Source: Ectopseudomonas oleovorans (GTDB lineage: Bacteria > Pseudomonadota > Gammaproteobacteria > Pseudomonadales > Pseudomonadaceae). From it: a DNA stretch of 64,000 nucleotides. Shown here piece by piece: positions 49,768 to 58,718 of the stretch. Location: NCBI RefSeq assembly GCF_003052605.1, contig NZ_QASO01000119.1, positions 1 through 64,000 of the forward strand. Direction: 5' to 3'. The notes beneath the pieces are model-generated. The model saw only the letters and a list, made by a program, of their open reading frames with translations, was not told the DNA's origin and did no database searches. Numbering within the stretch: the first letter of the stretch is position 1; every line of letters begins with the position of its first letter. Position numbers and translations under genes: made by a program.

Positions 49768-51245
49768 AGACTCGAATCTGGAAAGGCGCGTTGCTGACGG
49801 GCTTGGCGCTCGCCATTGGTGCAGCGGGCGGCTACTGGTTCGCTCAGCCCCTGGTGGAGGCCGGGGCCAGCATGGCCAATGCCCAGGAGTCCTCCGCACC
49901 GGACGAGCGCGAAGTGCTCTATTGGTACGACCCCATGTACCCGCAGCAGAAATTTGACCAACCCGGCAAGTCTCCCTTCATGGACATGGAATTGGTGCCG
50001 CGCTACGCCGGCGAGGCGAGTGACAGTGCCGCGGTCAGCATCGACCCAAGCGTCGTCCAGAACCTGGGCATGCGCCTAGCGACTGTCACCCGTGAACACT
50101 CGGTCACTGAGTTGGAAGTGGTCGGCAACCTAGCCTTCAATAACCGCGATGTCGCCGTGGTGCAGGCACGCAGCGGGGGCTTCGTCGAGCGCGTGTATCG
50201 GCGCGCGCCCGAGGACCTGCTGGCCGCCGGGGCGCCGCTGGCCGACCTACTGGTACCCGAATGGGCGGCTGTTCAAGAAGAGTTCCTGGCCTTGCGCGAG
50301 GTCGGTGAAAGAGCATTGTTGGACGCAGCCCGGCAGCGCCTGCGCCTGGCTGGGATGCCGCAGTCATTGATCGAGCGGGTCGAGCGTAGTGGCAAGGTCC
50401 AGGCCCTCTGGACGGTCACTAGCCCGATTGCCGGCGTGCTGCAGGAGCTCAATGTCCGCGAAGGCATGACCCTGGCCGCTGGCCAACCCTTGGCCACAGT
50501 CAACGGCCTGAGCAGTGTCTGGCTCGACGTGGCTGTGCCTGAGGCCGAAGCCGGCGGCGTACAGCTCGGCCAGCCGGTGGAGGCATACCTGCCCGCCTTC
50601 CCCGGTGAAGTGCTGGCGGGCACGGTGAGCGCCTTCCTGCCGCAGGCCAACCTGGATAGCCGCACGCTGCGCGTGCGGGTCGAACTGGATAACCCGACGG
50701 GCCGTCTGCGGCCAGGCATGACCGCCAAGGTTCGGCTGAGTCGCCCGAGCGAACAGAGAGCATTGTACGTGCCGAATGAAGCGGTAATCCGTACCGGCCG
50801 GCGTGCCCTGGTGATGCTGGTCGAAGGCGAGGGTCGTTATCGACCGGTTGAGGTCCGTCTTGGACGGGAAAGGACTGACAAGGCGGAAATTGTCGAGGGC
50901 CTGGAGGAAGGTCAGCAGGTAGTCGCCTCCGGACAGTTCCTGCTCGATTCCGAGGCCAGCCTGCGCGGGGTACTCGCCCAGGACCTCGCATCACCCGACG
51001 CTCAGCCGATGCAGGCCCTGCATGAGGCGGAAGGCAAGGTGGTCGAGATCGACAACGACTCGGTCACCCTGGCCCATGGTCCGTTCAAGACCCTCGGCAT
51101 GCCTGGAATGACCATGACCTTTCCGTTGGCAGATCCGACTCTGCTGGAGGGCGTACAGGCAGGGGACTCGGTACACGTTGGCGTGCGCGAAACGGACGAC
51201 GGCCTGTTGATCGAGCGGCTGGATAAGCTGGAGGTGCAACCATGA
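49764..51245 (+). CDS. cusB: CusB periplasmic adaptor with fused CusF-like domain
   Basis: A 493-residue membrane-fusion protein linking CusA and CusC. It has an N-terminal membrane anchor and a heavy-metal-binding segment (YWYDPMYPQQKFDQPGKSPFM, with further Met in DMELVPRY). A lipoyl-like/beta-barrel adaptor core follows (VVGNLAFNNRDVAVVQARSG, LRPGMTAKVRLSRP). Residues about 418-493 form a CusF-like copper chaperone domain (VVEIDNDSVTLAHGPFKTLG, MPGMTMTF). A separate CusF follows cusA, so the island has two such domains. The stop overlaps cusA (ATGA). Confidence 0.92.
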   Translation: MKTRIWKGALLTGLALAIGAAGGYWFAQPLVEAGASMANAQESSAPDEREVLYWYDPMYPQQKFDQPGKSPFMDMELVPRYAGEASDSAAVSIDPSVVQNLGMRLATVTREHSVTELEVVGNLAFNNRDVAVVQARSGGFVERVYRRAPEDLLAAGAPLADLLVPEWAAVQEEFLALREVGERALLDAARQRLRLAGMPQSLIERVERSGKVQALWTVTSPIAGVLQELNVREGMTLAAGQPLATVNGLSSVWLDVAVPEAEAGGVQLGQPVEAYLPAFPGEVLAGTVSAFLPQANLDSRTLRVRVELDNPTGRLRPGMTAKVRLSRPSEQRALYVPNEAVIRTGRRALVMLVEGEGRYRPVEVRLGRERTDKAEIVEGLEEGQQVVASGQFLLDSEASLRGVLAQDLASPDAQPMQALHEAEGKVVEIDNDSVTLAHGPFKTLGMPGMTMTFPLADPTLLEGVQAGDSVHVGVRETDDGLLIERLDKLEVQP

Positions 51246-54200
51246 TCGCCAAGCTGATCCGCTGGTCGGTGGCCAACCGCTTCTTGGTGCTGCTGGCCAC
51301 CCTGTTCGCCGTCGGCTGGGGTGTCTGGTCGGTGCAGAACACCGCCATCGACGCGCTGCCGGACCTCTCCGATGTGCAGGTGATCATCCGCACGCCCTTC
51401 CCGGGGCAGGCGCCGCAGATCGTCGAGAATCAGGTGACCTATCCACTGGCCACCACCATGCTCTCGGTGCCGGGCGCGAAAACGGTGCGCGGTTATTCCT
51501 TCTTCGGCGACAGCTTCGTCTACGTGCTGTTCGAGAACGGCACCGACCTGTACTGGGCGCGTTCGCGGGTACTGGAATACCTCAGCCAGGTGCAGGCCCG
51601 TCTGCCTGCGGGCGCCGCGCCCGCCCTGGGCCCTGATGCCACCGGGGTGGGCTGGATCTATCAGTACGCCCTGGTCGACCGCACCGGCACGCATGACCTG
51701 GCGCAGTTGCGGGCGCTACAGGACTGGTTCCTCAAGTTCGAACTGAAGACCCTGGCCAATGTCGCCGAGGTGGCCACCATCGGTGGCATGGTCAAGCAGT
51801 ACCAGGTGGTGCTCGATCCGATCAAGCTGGCCAGCCGCGGCATCACCCAGCAGCAGGTCGCTGAGGCAATTTCCAGGGCCAACCAGGAAACCGGCGGTGC
51901 GGTGCTGGAACTGGCCGAGACCGAGTTCATGGTGCGCGCTTCGGGTTACCTGCAGACGCTGAATGACTTTCGCGCCATCCCCCTGCGCCTGGACAGTGGC
52001 GGCGTGCCGGTGACGCTTGGCGAGGTTGCGCATATCCAGCTCGGCCCGGAAATGCGTCGCGGCATCGCCGAACTCGACGGCGAGGGCGAGGTAGTCGGCG
52101 GCGTTGTGATCCTGCGCAGCGGCAAGAATGCTCGCGAGGCCATCGCCGCGGTCAAGACCAAGCTTGACGAACTGGGCAAGAGCCTGCCCTCGGGGGTGGA
52201 GATCGTTACCACCTATGATCGCAGCAAGCTGATCGATCGTGCCGTAGAAAACCTCAGTCACAAGCTGATCGAGGAGTTCATCGTAGTCGCCCTGGTTTGT
52301 GCGCTGTTTCTCTGGCACCTGCGCTCATCCCTGGTGGCTATCGTCTCGCTGCCGGTCGGGGTGCTGATCGCCTTTATCGTCATGCAGCAGCAGGGGATCA
52401 ACGCCAACATCATGTCCCTCGGCGGCATCGCCATCGCCATCGGCGCCATGGTCGACGCCGCGGTGGTGATGATCGAGAACGCGCACAAGAAGATCGAGGC
52501 CTGGCGCGAGGAACACCCGGGCGAGGACCTCAAGGGCGAACATCACTGGCACGTGATCACCGAGGCGGCGGTGGAGGTCGGCCCGGCACTATTCTTCTGC
52601 CTGCTGATCATCACCCTGTCGTTCATCCCGGTTTTCACCCTGGAGGCCCAGGAAGGCCGCCTGTTCGGTCCGCTGGCCTTCACCAAGACCTACGCCATGG
52701 CGGCCGCCGCCGGCCTGTCGGTGACCCTGGTGCCGGTGCTGATGGGCTATTGGATTCGCGGGCGGATTCCCAACGAGGAACAGAACCCGCTGAACCGCTG
52801 GCTGATTCGCATCTACCAGCCGGCCTTGGACGCGGTACTACGGCGGCCGAAAATCACCCTGCTGGTTGCGGTGCTGATTCTGCTCAGCGCGCTCTGGCCG
52901 ATGAGCCGTCTCGGTGGCGAGTTCCTCCCGCCGCTGGACGAGGGCGACCTGCTCTATATGCCCACCGCGCTACCGGGGCTGTCCGCGCAGAAGGCGGCGC
53001 AACTGCTGCAGCAGACCGACCGCCTGATCAAGACGGTGCCGGAAGTCGCCCATGTGTTCGGCAAGGCCGGCCGTGCCGAAACCGCCACCGACCCCGCACC
53101 GCTGGAGATGTTCGAAACCACCATCCAGTTCAAGCCGCGCGAGCAGTGGCGACCGGGGATGACCCCGGAGAAGCTGGTGGAGGAACTGGACCGTACCGTA
53201 CAGGTGCCAGGATTGGCCAACCTATGGATTCCGCCGATCCGTAACCGCATCGACATGCTCGCCACCGGCATCAAGAGCCCGATCGGCGTCAAGGTCGCCG
53301 GCAGCAACCTGGCGCAAATCGACGAGATGACCCAGGCGGTCGAACGGGTCGCCAAACTCGTGCCCGGAGTCAGTTCCGCCCTGGCCGAGCGCCTGACCGG
53401 CGGGCGTTACGTCGATGTGGATATCGACCGCGAAGCGGCGGCGCGCTATGGCCTGAATATCGCCGATGTGCAGGCGATCGTCGCCGGCGCCATCGGCGGG
53501 GCGAACATCGGCGAGACCATCGAGGGCCTGGCGCGCTTCCCGATCAGCCTGCGCTATCCGCGCGAGTGGCGCGATTCACTGGCAGGGCTGCGTGAGCTGC
53601 CGATTTATACCCCCCAGGGCAGCCAGATCACCCTTGGCACTGTGGCGCAGATCAGGATCACTGACGGTCCACCCATGTTGAAAAGCGAGAATGCGCGTCT
53701 GTCTGGCTGGGTCTACATCGACGTGCGTGGCCGTGATCTGGCTTCAGTGGTGGGTGACCTGCGCCAGGCCATCGATGATCAGGTCAAACTAGAGCCGGGC
53801 ATGAGCCTGAGCTACTCCGGGCAGTTCGAGTTTCTCGAACGCGCCAATGCCCGGCTCAAACTGGTGGTGCCGGCGACCCTGGTGATCATTTTCGTCTTGC
53901 TCTACCTGACGTTCGCTCGCTTCAGTGAAGCCCTGCTGATCATGGCCACACTTCCCTTCGCACTGGTCGGCGGCATCTGGTTCCTCTACCTGCTCGGCTA
54001 CAACCAGTCGGTGGCCACCGGGGTGGGCTTTATCGCCCTGGCCGGGGTCGCCGCCGAGTTCGGCGTGATCATGCTGCTGTACCTGAAGAACGCCTGGAAC
54101 GAACGGCAAGACGCCGGCCGCACCGACGAAAGTGCGCTTATCGAGGCGATCCGCGAAGGCGCCGTGCAGCGTGTGCGGCCCAAGGCGATGACCGTGGCGG

Positions 54201-54403
54201 TGATCATCGCCGGCCTGCTGCCGATCCTGCTGGACAGCGGCACCGGCAGCGAGGTGATGAGCCGCATCGCCGCGCCCATGGTCGGCGGCATGGTCACCGC
54301 GCCGCTGTTGTCGTTGTTCGTCCTGCCGGCGGCCTATCGACTGATGCGTCGCCGCCAGACCTCTGAATTCATCCCCAACCAAGCAGAAGGAAAACTCGCA
54401 TGA
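51242..54403 (+). CDS. cusA: CusA RND Cu(I)/Ag(I) efflux pump
   Basis: A 1053-residue heavy-metal RND transporter that exports Cu(I)/Ag(I) from the periplasm using the proton gradient. The three methionines of the E. coli CusA metal site are all in place at Met573 (LLYMPTA), Met623 (LEMFETT) and Met672 (RIDMLATG). Typical segments are VPGAKTVRGYSFFGDSFVYV and the membrane motif IAIAIGAMVDAAVVMIENAH with the proton-relay Asp. Met conservation argues for monovalent copper/silver, not zinc/cobalt. The stop overlaps cusF (ATGA). Confidence 0.95.
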   Translation: MIAKLIRWSVANRFLVLLATLFAVGWGVWSVQNTAIDALPDLSDVQVIIRTPFPGQAPQIVENQVTYPLATTMLSVPGAKTVRGYSFFGDSFVYVLFENGTDLYWARSRVLEYLSQVQARLPAGAAPALGPDATGVGWIYQYALVDRTGTHDLAQLRALQDWFLKFELKTLANVAEVATIGGMVKQYQVVLDPIKLASRGITQQQVAEAISRANQETGGAVLELAETEFMVRASGYLQTLNDFRAIPLRLDSGGVPVTLGEVAHIQLGPEMRRGIAELDGEGEVVGGVVILRSGKNAREAIAAVKTKLDELGKSLPSGVEIVTTYDRSKLIDRAVENLSHKLIEEFIVVALVCALFLWHLRSSLVAIVSLPVGVLIAFIVMQQQGINANIMSLGGIAIAIGAMVDAAVVMIENAHKKIEAWREEHPGEDLKGEHHWHVITEAAVEVGPALFFCLLIITLSFIPVFTLEAQEGRLFGPLAFTKTYAMAAAAGLSVTLVPVLMGYWIRGRIPNEEQNPLNRWLIRIYQPALDAVLRRPKITLLVAVLILLSALWPMSRLGGEFLPPLDEGDLLYMPTALPGLSAQKAAQLLQQTDRLIKTVPEVAHVFGKAGRAETATDPAPLEMFETTIQFKPREQWRPGMTPEKLVEELDRTVQVPGLANLWIPPIRNRIDMLATGIKSPIGVKVAGSNLAQIDEMTQAVERVAKLVPGVSSALAERLTGGRYVDVDIDREAAARYGLNIADVQAIVAGAIGGANIGETIEGLARFPISLRYPREWRDSLAGLRELPIYTPQGSQITLGTVAQIRITDGPPMLKSENARLSGWVYIDVRGRDLASVVGDLRQAIDDQVKLEPGMSLSYSGQFEFLERANARLKLVVPATLVIIFVLLYLTFARFSEALLIMATLPFALVGGIWFLYLLGYNQSVATGVGFIALAGVAAEFGVIMLLYLKNAWNERQDAGRTDESALIEAIREGAVQRVRPKAMTVAVIIAGLLPILLDSGTGSEVMSRIAAPMVGGMVTAPLLSLFVLPAAYRLMRRRQTSEFIPNQAEGKLA

Positions 54404-54756
54404 AGAACTACACCCTCCTAGGTGCTCTGACTCTGGTCCTCGGCCAACCGGTCTTTGCCGCCGAAATGCCTGCCATGCCCATGGACAAGATGCCCATGAA
54501 AGAAATGCAGATGGAGCAATCGGGGGCTATGGCAACCGCCCAGGCTTCCGGCACCGTCAAGGCCATCGACAGTCAGAAAGGCAGTGTCACCATCGCCCAT
54601 GGCCCCGTGCCTGCCGTGAAGTGGCCGGCGATGACCATGGGTTTCAAGGCGACGCCCGAGCAACTGGCTCAAGTGCAGGTCGGCCAACAGGTGATGTTCG
54701 AGTTCAAGAGCGAAGGTATGACGGCGACGCTTCTGTCGATCAAGCCGATGCAGTAA
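54400..54756 (+). CDS. cusF: CusF-like periplasmic Cu(I)/Ag(I) chaperone
   Basis: A 118-residue protein with a signal peptide (MKNYTLLGALTLVLGQPVFAAE) and a Met-rich linker (MPAMPMDKMPMKEMQMEQ). The CusF OB-fold covers about residues 50-115, with metal motif KGSVTIAHGPVPAVKWPAMT then MGF (His, Trp and two Met). It would hand copper to CusB/CusA. It is the fourth gene of cusCBAF, joined to cusA by ATGA. Confidence 0.92.
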   Translation: MKNYTLLGALTLVLGQPVFAAEMPAMPMDKMPMKEMQMEQSGAMATAQASGTVKAIDSQKGSVTIAHGPVPAVKWPAMTMGFKATPEQLAQVQVGQQVMFEFKSEGMTATLLSIKPMQ

Positions 54757-54889
54757 TAGCGCCAAGAATGGCCGGTCCGGTGAGCTATATCCTTTCGCCG
54801 GGCCAGTCTTTCGGATCAGTGATTTGACTCAACCATGGGTAACTGTGCTGCCATCCTCCCGTTGCTCCTTTGGTTTGGAGGTTGGCCCT

Positions 54890-54917
54890 AGGCGCCTGGA
54901 TCAGGCGCCTCTTTTTT
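54890..54917 (+). terminator. Rho-independent terminator after cusF
   Basis: AGGCGCCT-ggatc-AGGCGCCT followed by CTTTTTT. It lies between cusF and the next plus-strand gene, so part of the transcript probably ends here. Confidence 0.82.
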
Positions 54918-54959
54918 CGAAAGAGGCCTTGGCACAGATGGCCCTCACTTGGAGACGCG

Positions 54960-55868
54960 ATGATGGCTCTGATATTCCTACTACGCGGCGCAGCTAGACT
55001 CGGGCTGCTAGCCGCCGTCACCATTGTCGCCGCCTGCGGCGATGCAGCGGTCACCCTAGAACATGTACACGGACTGGCGTTCAGCCCGGATGGTCAACAG
55101 CTGTCCATTCCCAGTCACCACGGCCTGGCCGTCTATAGCCAAGGGCGCTGGAGCAAGGCACCCGGACCTGCACACGACTATATGGGCTATTCGGTGACGC
55201 GCCAGGCGATCTACAGCAGCGGCCACCCAGCCCGCGGCAGCGGTCTGGTCAATCCGTTCGGAGTGATCAAGAGCAGCGATGGAGGGCGCACGTGGCAGCA
55301 ACTGGGCCTACAAGGCGAGTCGGACTTCCACCTGCTGGCCAGCGGTTACGATAGCGCAACCCTATATGTCTACAACACCCGTCCGAATTCGCGGATGAGC
55401 GTCCCGGGCTTGTATTACAGCCGCAACGATGGAGCCAATTGGCAGCGCGCATCCGCGCAGGGAATTGGCGAGGCGCCGACCGCACTGGCGGTGCATCCGA
55501 GCGACCACCGGCTGGTCGCGGTGGCGACCGGAGCGGGCCTGTACCTGTCGCGCGATGCGGGTCAACGCTTCAGGGCGGTCGTCGAAGGCGAACAGGTAGT
55601 GAGCGTCACCTTCAGTCTTGATGGCAGCAGCCTATGGTTCGGTAGCTACGGCGACGCGGCCAAGCTATCCAGGCTGGATCTGAAGACGCGCGAGATTACC
55701 CCGCTCGGCGTGCCTGAGCTGGATGAGGACGCTATCGCCTATCTTGCACAGAACCCAGTCCAGCCAAAGGAATGGGCGACGGCGACCTTCAAACGTGACG
55801 TCTATCTATCAAAGGACGCCGGCACGACCTGGAGCGCGATCGCCAAAGCCGGTCAGACTCTGGAGTGA
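54960..55868 (+). CDS. Lipoprotein with BNR/sialidase-like beta-propeller repeats
   Basis: A 302-residue putative lipoprotein (signal with VTIVAACGD lipobox). The mature part has repeated beta-propeller motifs with Asp-box-like turns: SSDGGRTWQQLG, SRNDGANWQRAS, SRDAGQRF and SKDAGTTWSAI. Proteins of this type (often called F510_1955-family glycosylhydrolases) are frequent in metal-resistance islands, yet no enzymatic role is established. ATG 54960 follows GGAGACGC, and ATG 54963 is also possible. Confidence 0.75.
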   Translation: MMALIFLLRGAARLGLLAAVTIVAACGDAAVTLEHVHGLAFSPDGQQLSIPSHHGLAVYSQGRWSKAPGPAHDYMGYSVTRQAIYSSGHPARGSGLVNPFGVIKSSDGGRTWQQLGLQGESDFHLLASGYDSATLYVYNTRPNSRMSVPGLYYSRNDGANWQRASAQGIGEAPTALAVHPSDHRLVAVATGAGLYLSRDAGQRFRAVVEGEQVVSVTFSLDGSSLWFGSYGDAAKLSRLDLKTREITPLGVPELDEDAIAYLAQNPVQPKEWATATFKRDVYLSKDAGTTWSAIAKAGQTLE

Positions 55869-55962
55869 TGCAGCCGCGGCTCAAAGGCAAGCAAGGAAGG
55901 CCGGGGCGACGCGGCATGGTTGTCCCGCGCAGAGGTGGGACGAAGTTTTCCGCAGCATCCGG

Positions 55963-56625
55963 CTATTTGGGATGGGGAAAGAACAGTGCGTGGAGAAACC
56001 GCCCCCACTCCTGCCGGCGTGGAAAGAACATCGGTAGGTGCCGGCGATAGGCTTGATAGGCCTCGCCGAACCGCGCCGTCAACACTGATTCTTCCCGCCT
56101 GGCCAGGTGAACATAGGCAAAGACGATCACCGGAAACAACAGCAAGGTGATGATCGTTGGCCAATGGATGATCTGACCGAAAACGGCCAGCATGATCCCT
56201 GTGTACTGCGGGTGACGGACCAGACTGTAGACGCCTTGGGTGGCCAACTGGCCCTCCAGGCTGGCGTAGTAGACCTGAACCCAGCCGCGGATCAACAGCA
56301 TCAGACCAATGACGATGAATACTCCGCCCAGCAGCATTTCCAGCGTGGCGCCGAGGCTGCCGTAGCCCAGCAAGGTGGCCCAGAGATGCCCGGAATAGCC
56401 CGTCAGAGGAAGATCGATGCCCAGAAACCCCGTCAGCAGATAGATGGTCAACGGGAAGCCATACATCTCGGCGTATAACGCGATGATGAACGCTTGCACC
56501 AGGCCGGCGCCCGTCCACTCACGCCAGCTGCGTGGGGCGGCAAAGCGGTAGAGAAGCCAGGAGGCAATCAATACCATCACCAGCACCCAGACCCAGTGCC
56601 CGTAGTGCATGGCGAAGTCATTCAT
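55963..56625 (-). CDS. Isoprenylcysteine carboxyl methyltransferase-like membrane protein
   Basis: A 220-residue protein with about five membrane segments and the ICMT/PEMT signature near the C-terminus (GVYSLVRHPQYTGIMLAVFG, RREESVLTARFGEAYQAYRR). Members methylate small or lipid substrates, and a number are linked with metal or NnrU-like functions; the substrate here is unknown. ATG 56625 has AAGGAGCCTGACC upstream. It is the last gene of the minus-strand group that starts near the CueR box at 58379. Confidence 0.78.
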   Translation of the reverse strand: MNDFAMHYGHWVWVLVMVLIASWLLYRFAAPRSWREWTGAGLVQAFIIALYAEMYGFPLTIYLLTGFLGIDLPLTGYSGHLWATLLGYGSLGATLEMLLGGVFIVIGLMLLIRGWVQVYYASLEGQLATQGVYSLVRHPQYTGIMLAVFGQIIHWPTIITLLLFPVIVFAYVHLARREESVLTARFGEAYQAYRRHLPMFFPRRQEWGRFLHALFFPHPK

Positions 56626-56781
56626 GGTCAGGCTCCTTCCTATCGATCGGCAGTGGAACTGTGTAGCGAAAATCTCGAAGCGTCCGGGTATCGACACCGC
56701 TGACGGTGCCGTACCCGGCGCCATTCACTTATTCCCCTCTACGCCGGAGGCTTTTAGAGGGGGTGGCAAGCAACGAGCTCT

Positions 56782-57057
56782 TTACTGCGCCTTGCTGTCG
56801 CCTTGACCCGCCTCCTTACTCATCTGCTTGTTCATGTTTTCCATCATTTCGTTGCAGTTCTTCATCATTGAATTCATCTCCTGCATCATTCCCATCATTG
56901 GCATTTTATTGCCGTCCATCATGTGCATGCCTTCTCCCATCATCATCTCGGAACCGCTCTTGGCGGTATCCTTGGACGCCTCGGCAATAGCAACGGAAGC
57001 CGTACCAAACGTTATTGCGGAGGCAAGTGCGGCGGTATAGATAAGGGCGTTACGCAT
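56782..57057 (-). CDS. Met-rich periplasmic protein
   Basis: A 91-residue protein with a signal peptide (MRNALIYTAALASAITFGTA). The mature part has dense methionines (EMMMGEGMHMMDGNKMPMMG, then MMQEMNSMMKNCNEMMENMN), 19 or more Met plus His and Cys, fit for Cu(I)/Ag(I) buffering. ATG 57057 follows AGGAGAACCGCC, and it overlaps the upstream gene by 8 bases. No exact family is known to me. Confidence 0.75.
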   Translation of the reverse strand: MRNALIYTAALASAITFGTASVAIAEASKDTAKSGSEMMMGEGMHMMDGNKMPMMGMMQEMNSMMKNCNEMMENMNKQMSKEAGQGDSKAQ

Positions 57058-57334
57058 GGCGGTTCTCCTGATCGACAACAGTGGTTTCGTTCATTCGGGT
57101 TAGCGATGATTGCTCTGGAACTTCTTGTTTGCAGGTCTCGCCACCCATGCTCTTCATGCAGAGCCAGACCATCACCAGGCACGGCAGAACAGAAAGCAGA
57201 ACAGGCAGGGTGGCTACAGCAAACAGGCCGCCCAGGTTAAACAGCAGAGTGAACGCTACGGCAACCGCAAGTCCCGCAATCAGTGGGTGGTGCTGCAACA
57301 AGCCTTTTAGGTAAAGCGTCGTGTTCTTGATCAT
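57050..57334 (-). CDS. Small two-helix membrane protein
   Basis: A 94-residue protein with two hydrophobic helices (HPLIAGLAVAVAFTLLFNLG and VLLSVLPCLVMVWLCMKSMG) and cysteines in the second helix and after it (GGETCKQEV). The layout is like DUF2933-type small proteins of metal islands. It overlaps the Met-rich gene by 8 bases, so the two are translated together. Confidence 0.65.
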   Translation of the reverse strand: MIKNTTLYLKGLLQHHPLIAGLAVAVAFTLLFNLGGLFAVATLPVLLSVLPCLVMVWLCMKSMGGETCKQEVPEQSSLTRMNETTVVDQENRHA

Positions 57335-57369
57335 GGTGTAGTCCTCAAGGTTGGTTCAGGCGCATCCGC

Positions 57370-57699
57370 TCAATTATCAGAACAACCGCCGCCATAAATC
57401 TGATACTCCAAGGCCCGTGGGGCTCCGCTGCTGTCTTCGTACCGCATGATCGAAGGCACAACGCCGCACTCCTGGCTCGTATCGCTGATGGACAAGACCC
57501 GGGCAATATCCAGCTTCATCCCGTAGTGGTAGGTCTCGACCGGGATCTGCTGAATATCGCCCTGTACCCCTTGTATGGCTTGTTCCTGAGCGGCATGAGC
57601 CATACCTCCAGCCACGAGCAGCGCCACTGCAGCGAGTAGAGCTGTGGCTCGTCTTGTGCGTATCGATACAGGCACAAGCAAAAGTTTCAGTTTTTTCAT
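57370..57699 (-). CDS. DUF2790-like periplasmic protein
   Basis: A 109-residue protein with a signal peptide (ATALLAAVALLVAGGMAHAA). The mature part reads VETYHYGMKLDIARVLSISD ... CGVVPSIMRYEDSSGAPRAL EYQIYGGGC, the pattern of DUF2790, a family largely confined to Pseudomonas, with several copper-induced members as I recall. Two cysteines could pair or bind metal. ATG 57699 has GAGGAGAGTGCCC upstream. It lies in the CueR-box-headed minus group. Confidence 0.78.
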   Translation of the reverse strand: MKKLKLLLVPVSIRTRRATALLAAVALLVAGGMAHAAQEQAIQGVQGDIQQIPVETYHYGMKLDIARVLSISDTSQECGVVPSIMRYEDSSGAPRALEYQIYGGGCSDN

Positions 57700-57860
57700 T
57701 GGGCACTCTCCTCAAGCGGATAGCGGTCCCTGGCGATTCAGGGAATTGCTTCCGCATGCTTGTCGGCATGAACAACAATCAAAATGTCGGCGACCATATC
57801 CAAATTTTTTCGTCTAAACAGACGCCCAGCGGACGTCAACGAATAGCTTCAGATACAGCT

Positions 57861-58241
57861 TCAGAGATTGATCAGAACAGTCTGCTTAGGAGGAAAAGGA
57901 TCGGGAGCGACGGCCATGCGGCCAAGGAGGGAGGTGTAATAATCGTGTTGCGGCGAAGTGTTGACGGGCGATGAGTCGACAATGCTTGTTACTGCTCCAG
58001 TATAAGAGGCAGCGCAACTGATCGAGCAGGACATTTGATCATCCATGTAAGGACACAAACCGCCTACTTGCGTGTCGGTCTCAGTCTGCATTCCTTGCAT
58101 GACCAAGCAATTGAGGGATGAACTCGCCGACCCAGGGTTGAATTCCTGGGTGCTGCCATGGGCTGCCCCCATAAACAGAAGCAGCGCCATGAGCAGCTTG
58201 ATTAGCGTTCTATCCCGTCTTCGAGTCATCACAATTATCAT
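57861..58241 (-). CDS. Secreted cysteine-containing hypothetical protein
   Basis: A 126-residue protein with a signal peptide (LIKLLMALLLFMGAAHGSTQ). The mature part has several Cys and Met (LNCLVMQGMQTETD, CPYMDDQMSCSISCAASY) that could bind copper. It is the first gene after the minus-strand CueR-type promoter (58379-58409). The start is uncertain: ATG 58241 sits very close to GAGGAA, while ATG 58229 is too far. No family is recognised. Confidence 0.6.
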   Translation of the reverse strand: MIIVMTRRRDRTLIKLLMALLLFMGAAHGSTQEFNPGSASSSLNCLVMQGMQTETDTQVGGLCPYMDDQMSCSISCAASYTGAVTSIVDSSPVNTSPQHDYYTSLLGRMAVAPDPFPPKQTVLINL

Positions 58242-58378
58242 TTCCTCAATTCAGAGGAGCAGCTTAGTTACTGGTTCTTACGTTAGTTCAAAATCCGTCC
58301 TGTGACGAATGATGCGAAGGAGCTGATGGGCCACATTCAAATGCGAGGCTTGTGTGCCGATCACTAGACTTCAGTAGT

Positions 58379-58409
58379 AGCGTAATCCTTACCATGGTGG
58401 CAAGGTCAA
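58379..58409 (-). promoter_or_regulatory. Second CueR-type promoter, minus strand
   Basis: On the minus strand TTGACC (58404-58409) and TACGCT (58379-58384) are 19 bp apart, with the dyad ACCTTGCCACCATGGTAAGG in between. It heads the minus-strand group 58241-55963 of small envelope proteins and matches the box before copA in its first half. Confidence 0.8.
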
Positions 58410-58571
58410 GCGCTGATCAGACATTCCGGGAGATGGTGGATGAGGTGGACCCGGCTCAGAGGCACGTTATATGACGCTGAAGGTTGCCGGCACCTCTGCG
58501 AGGTTTCGAGCATCAGGCCTTTTGGAACCTATATGCCCATTTTTATGAAGCGTATATATCGCATTCGCACG

Positions 58572-58718
58572 CTGGAGGAGGTAGGCCGAACGGTCATCGC
58601 AGTAGCCCTCGACGGGCGTGCTTGCTCTCGGCGACACACTGCGGGCGGATGCTGTCGAGGCGGTCAGTGCGCAGCGCAAGATGGTCTGCGCACGGTGCTG
58701 CTCACCGGCGACAACGAG
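58572..58718 (+). pseudogene. Fragment of a metal P-type ATPase with two frameshifts
   Basis: In three pieces the sequence reads LEEVGRTVIAVALDG (58572-58616), then after one extra base VLALGDTLRADAVEAVSAQRKM, then after one missing base GLRTVLLTGDNE (to 58718). Together this is the hinge and ATP-binding part of a P1B ATPase, as in CopA or CadA. The rest of the gene is absent. It runs straight into the GDCCVxC gene. Confidence 0.72.

Noticed and set aside
52297..53244. 315-codon frame inside cusA on the same strand
   Set aside because: cusA is intact with all three metal-site methionines at exact positions; the alternative frame is Arg/Gly/Pro-rich shadow sequence.
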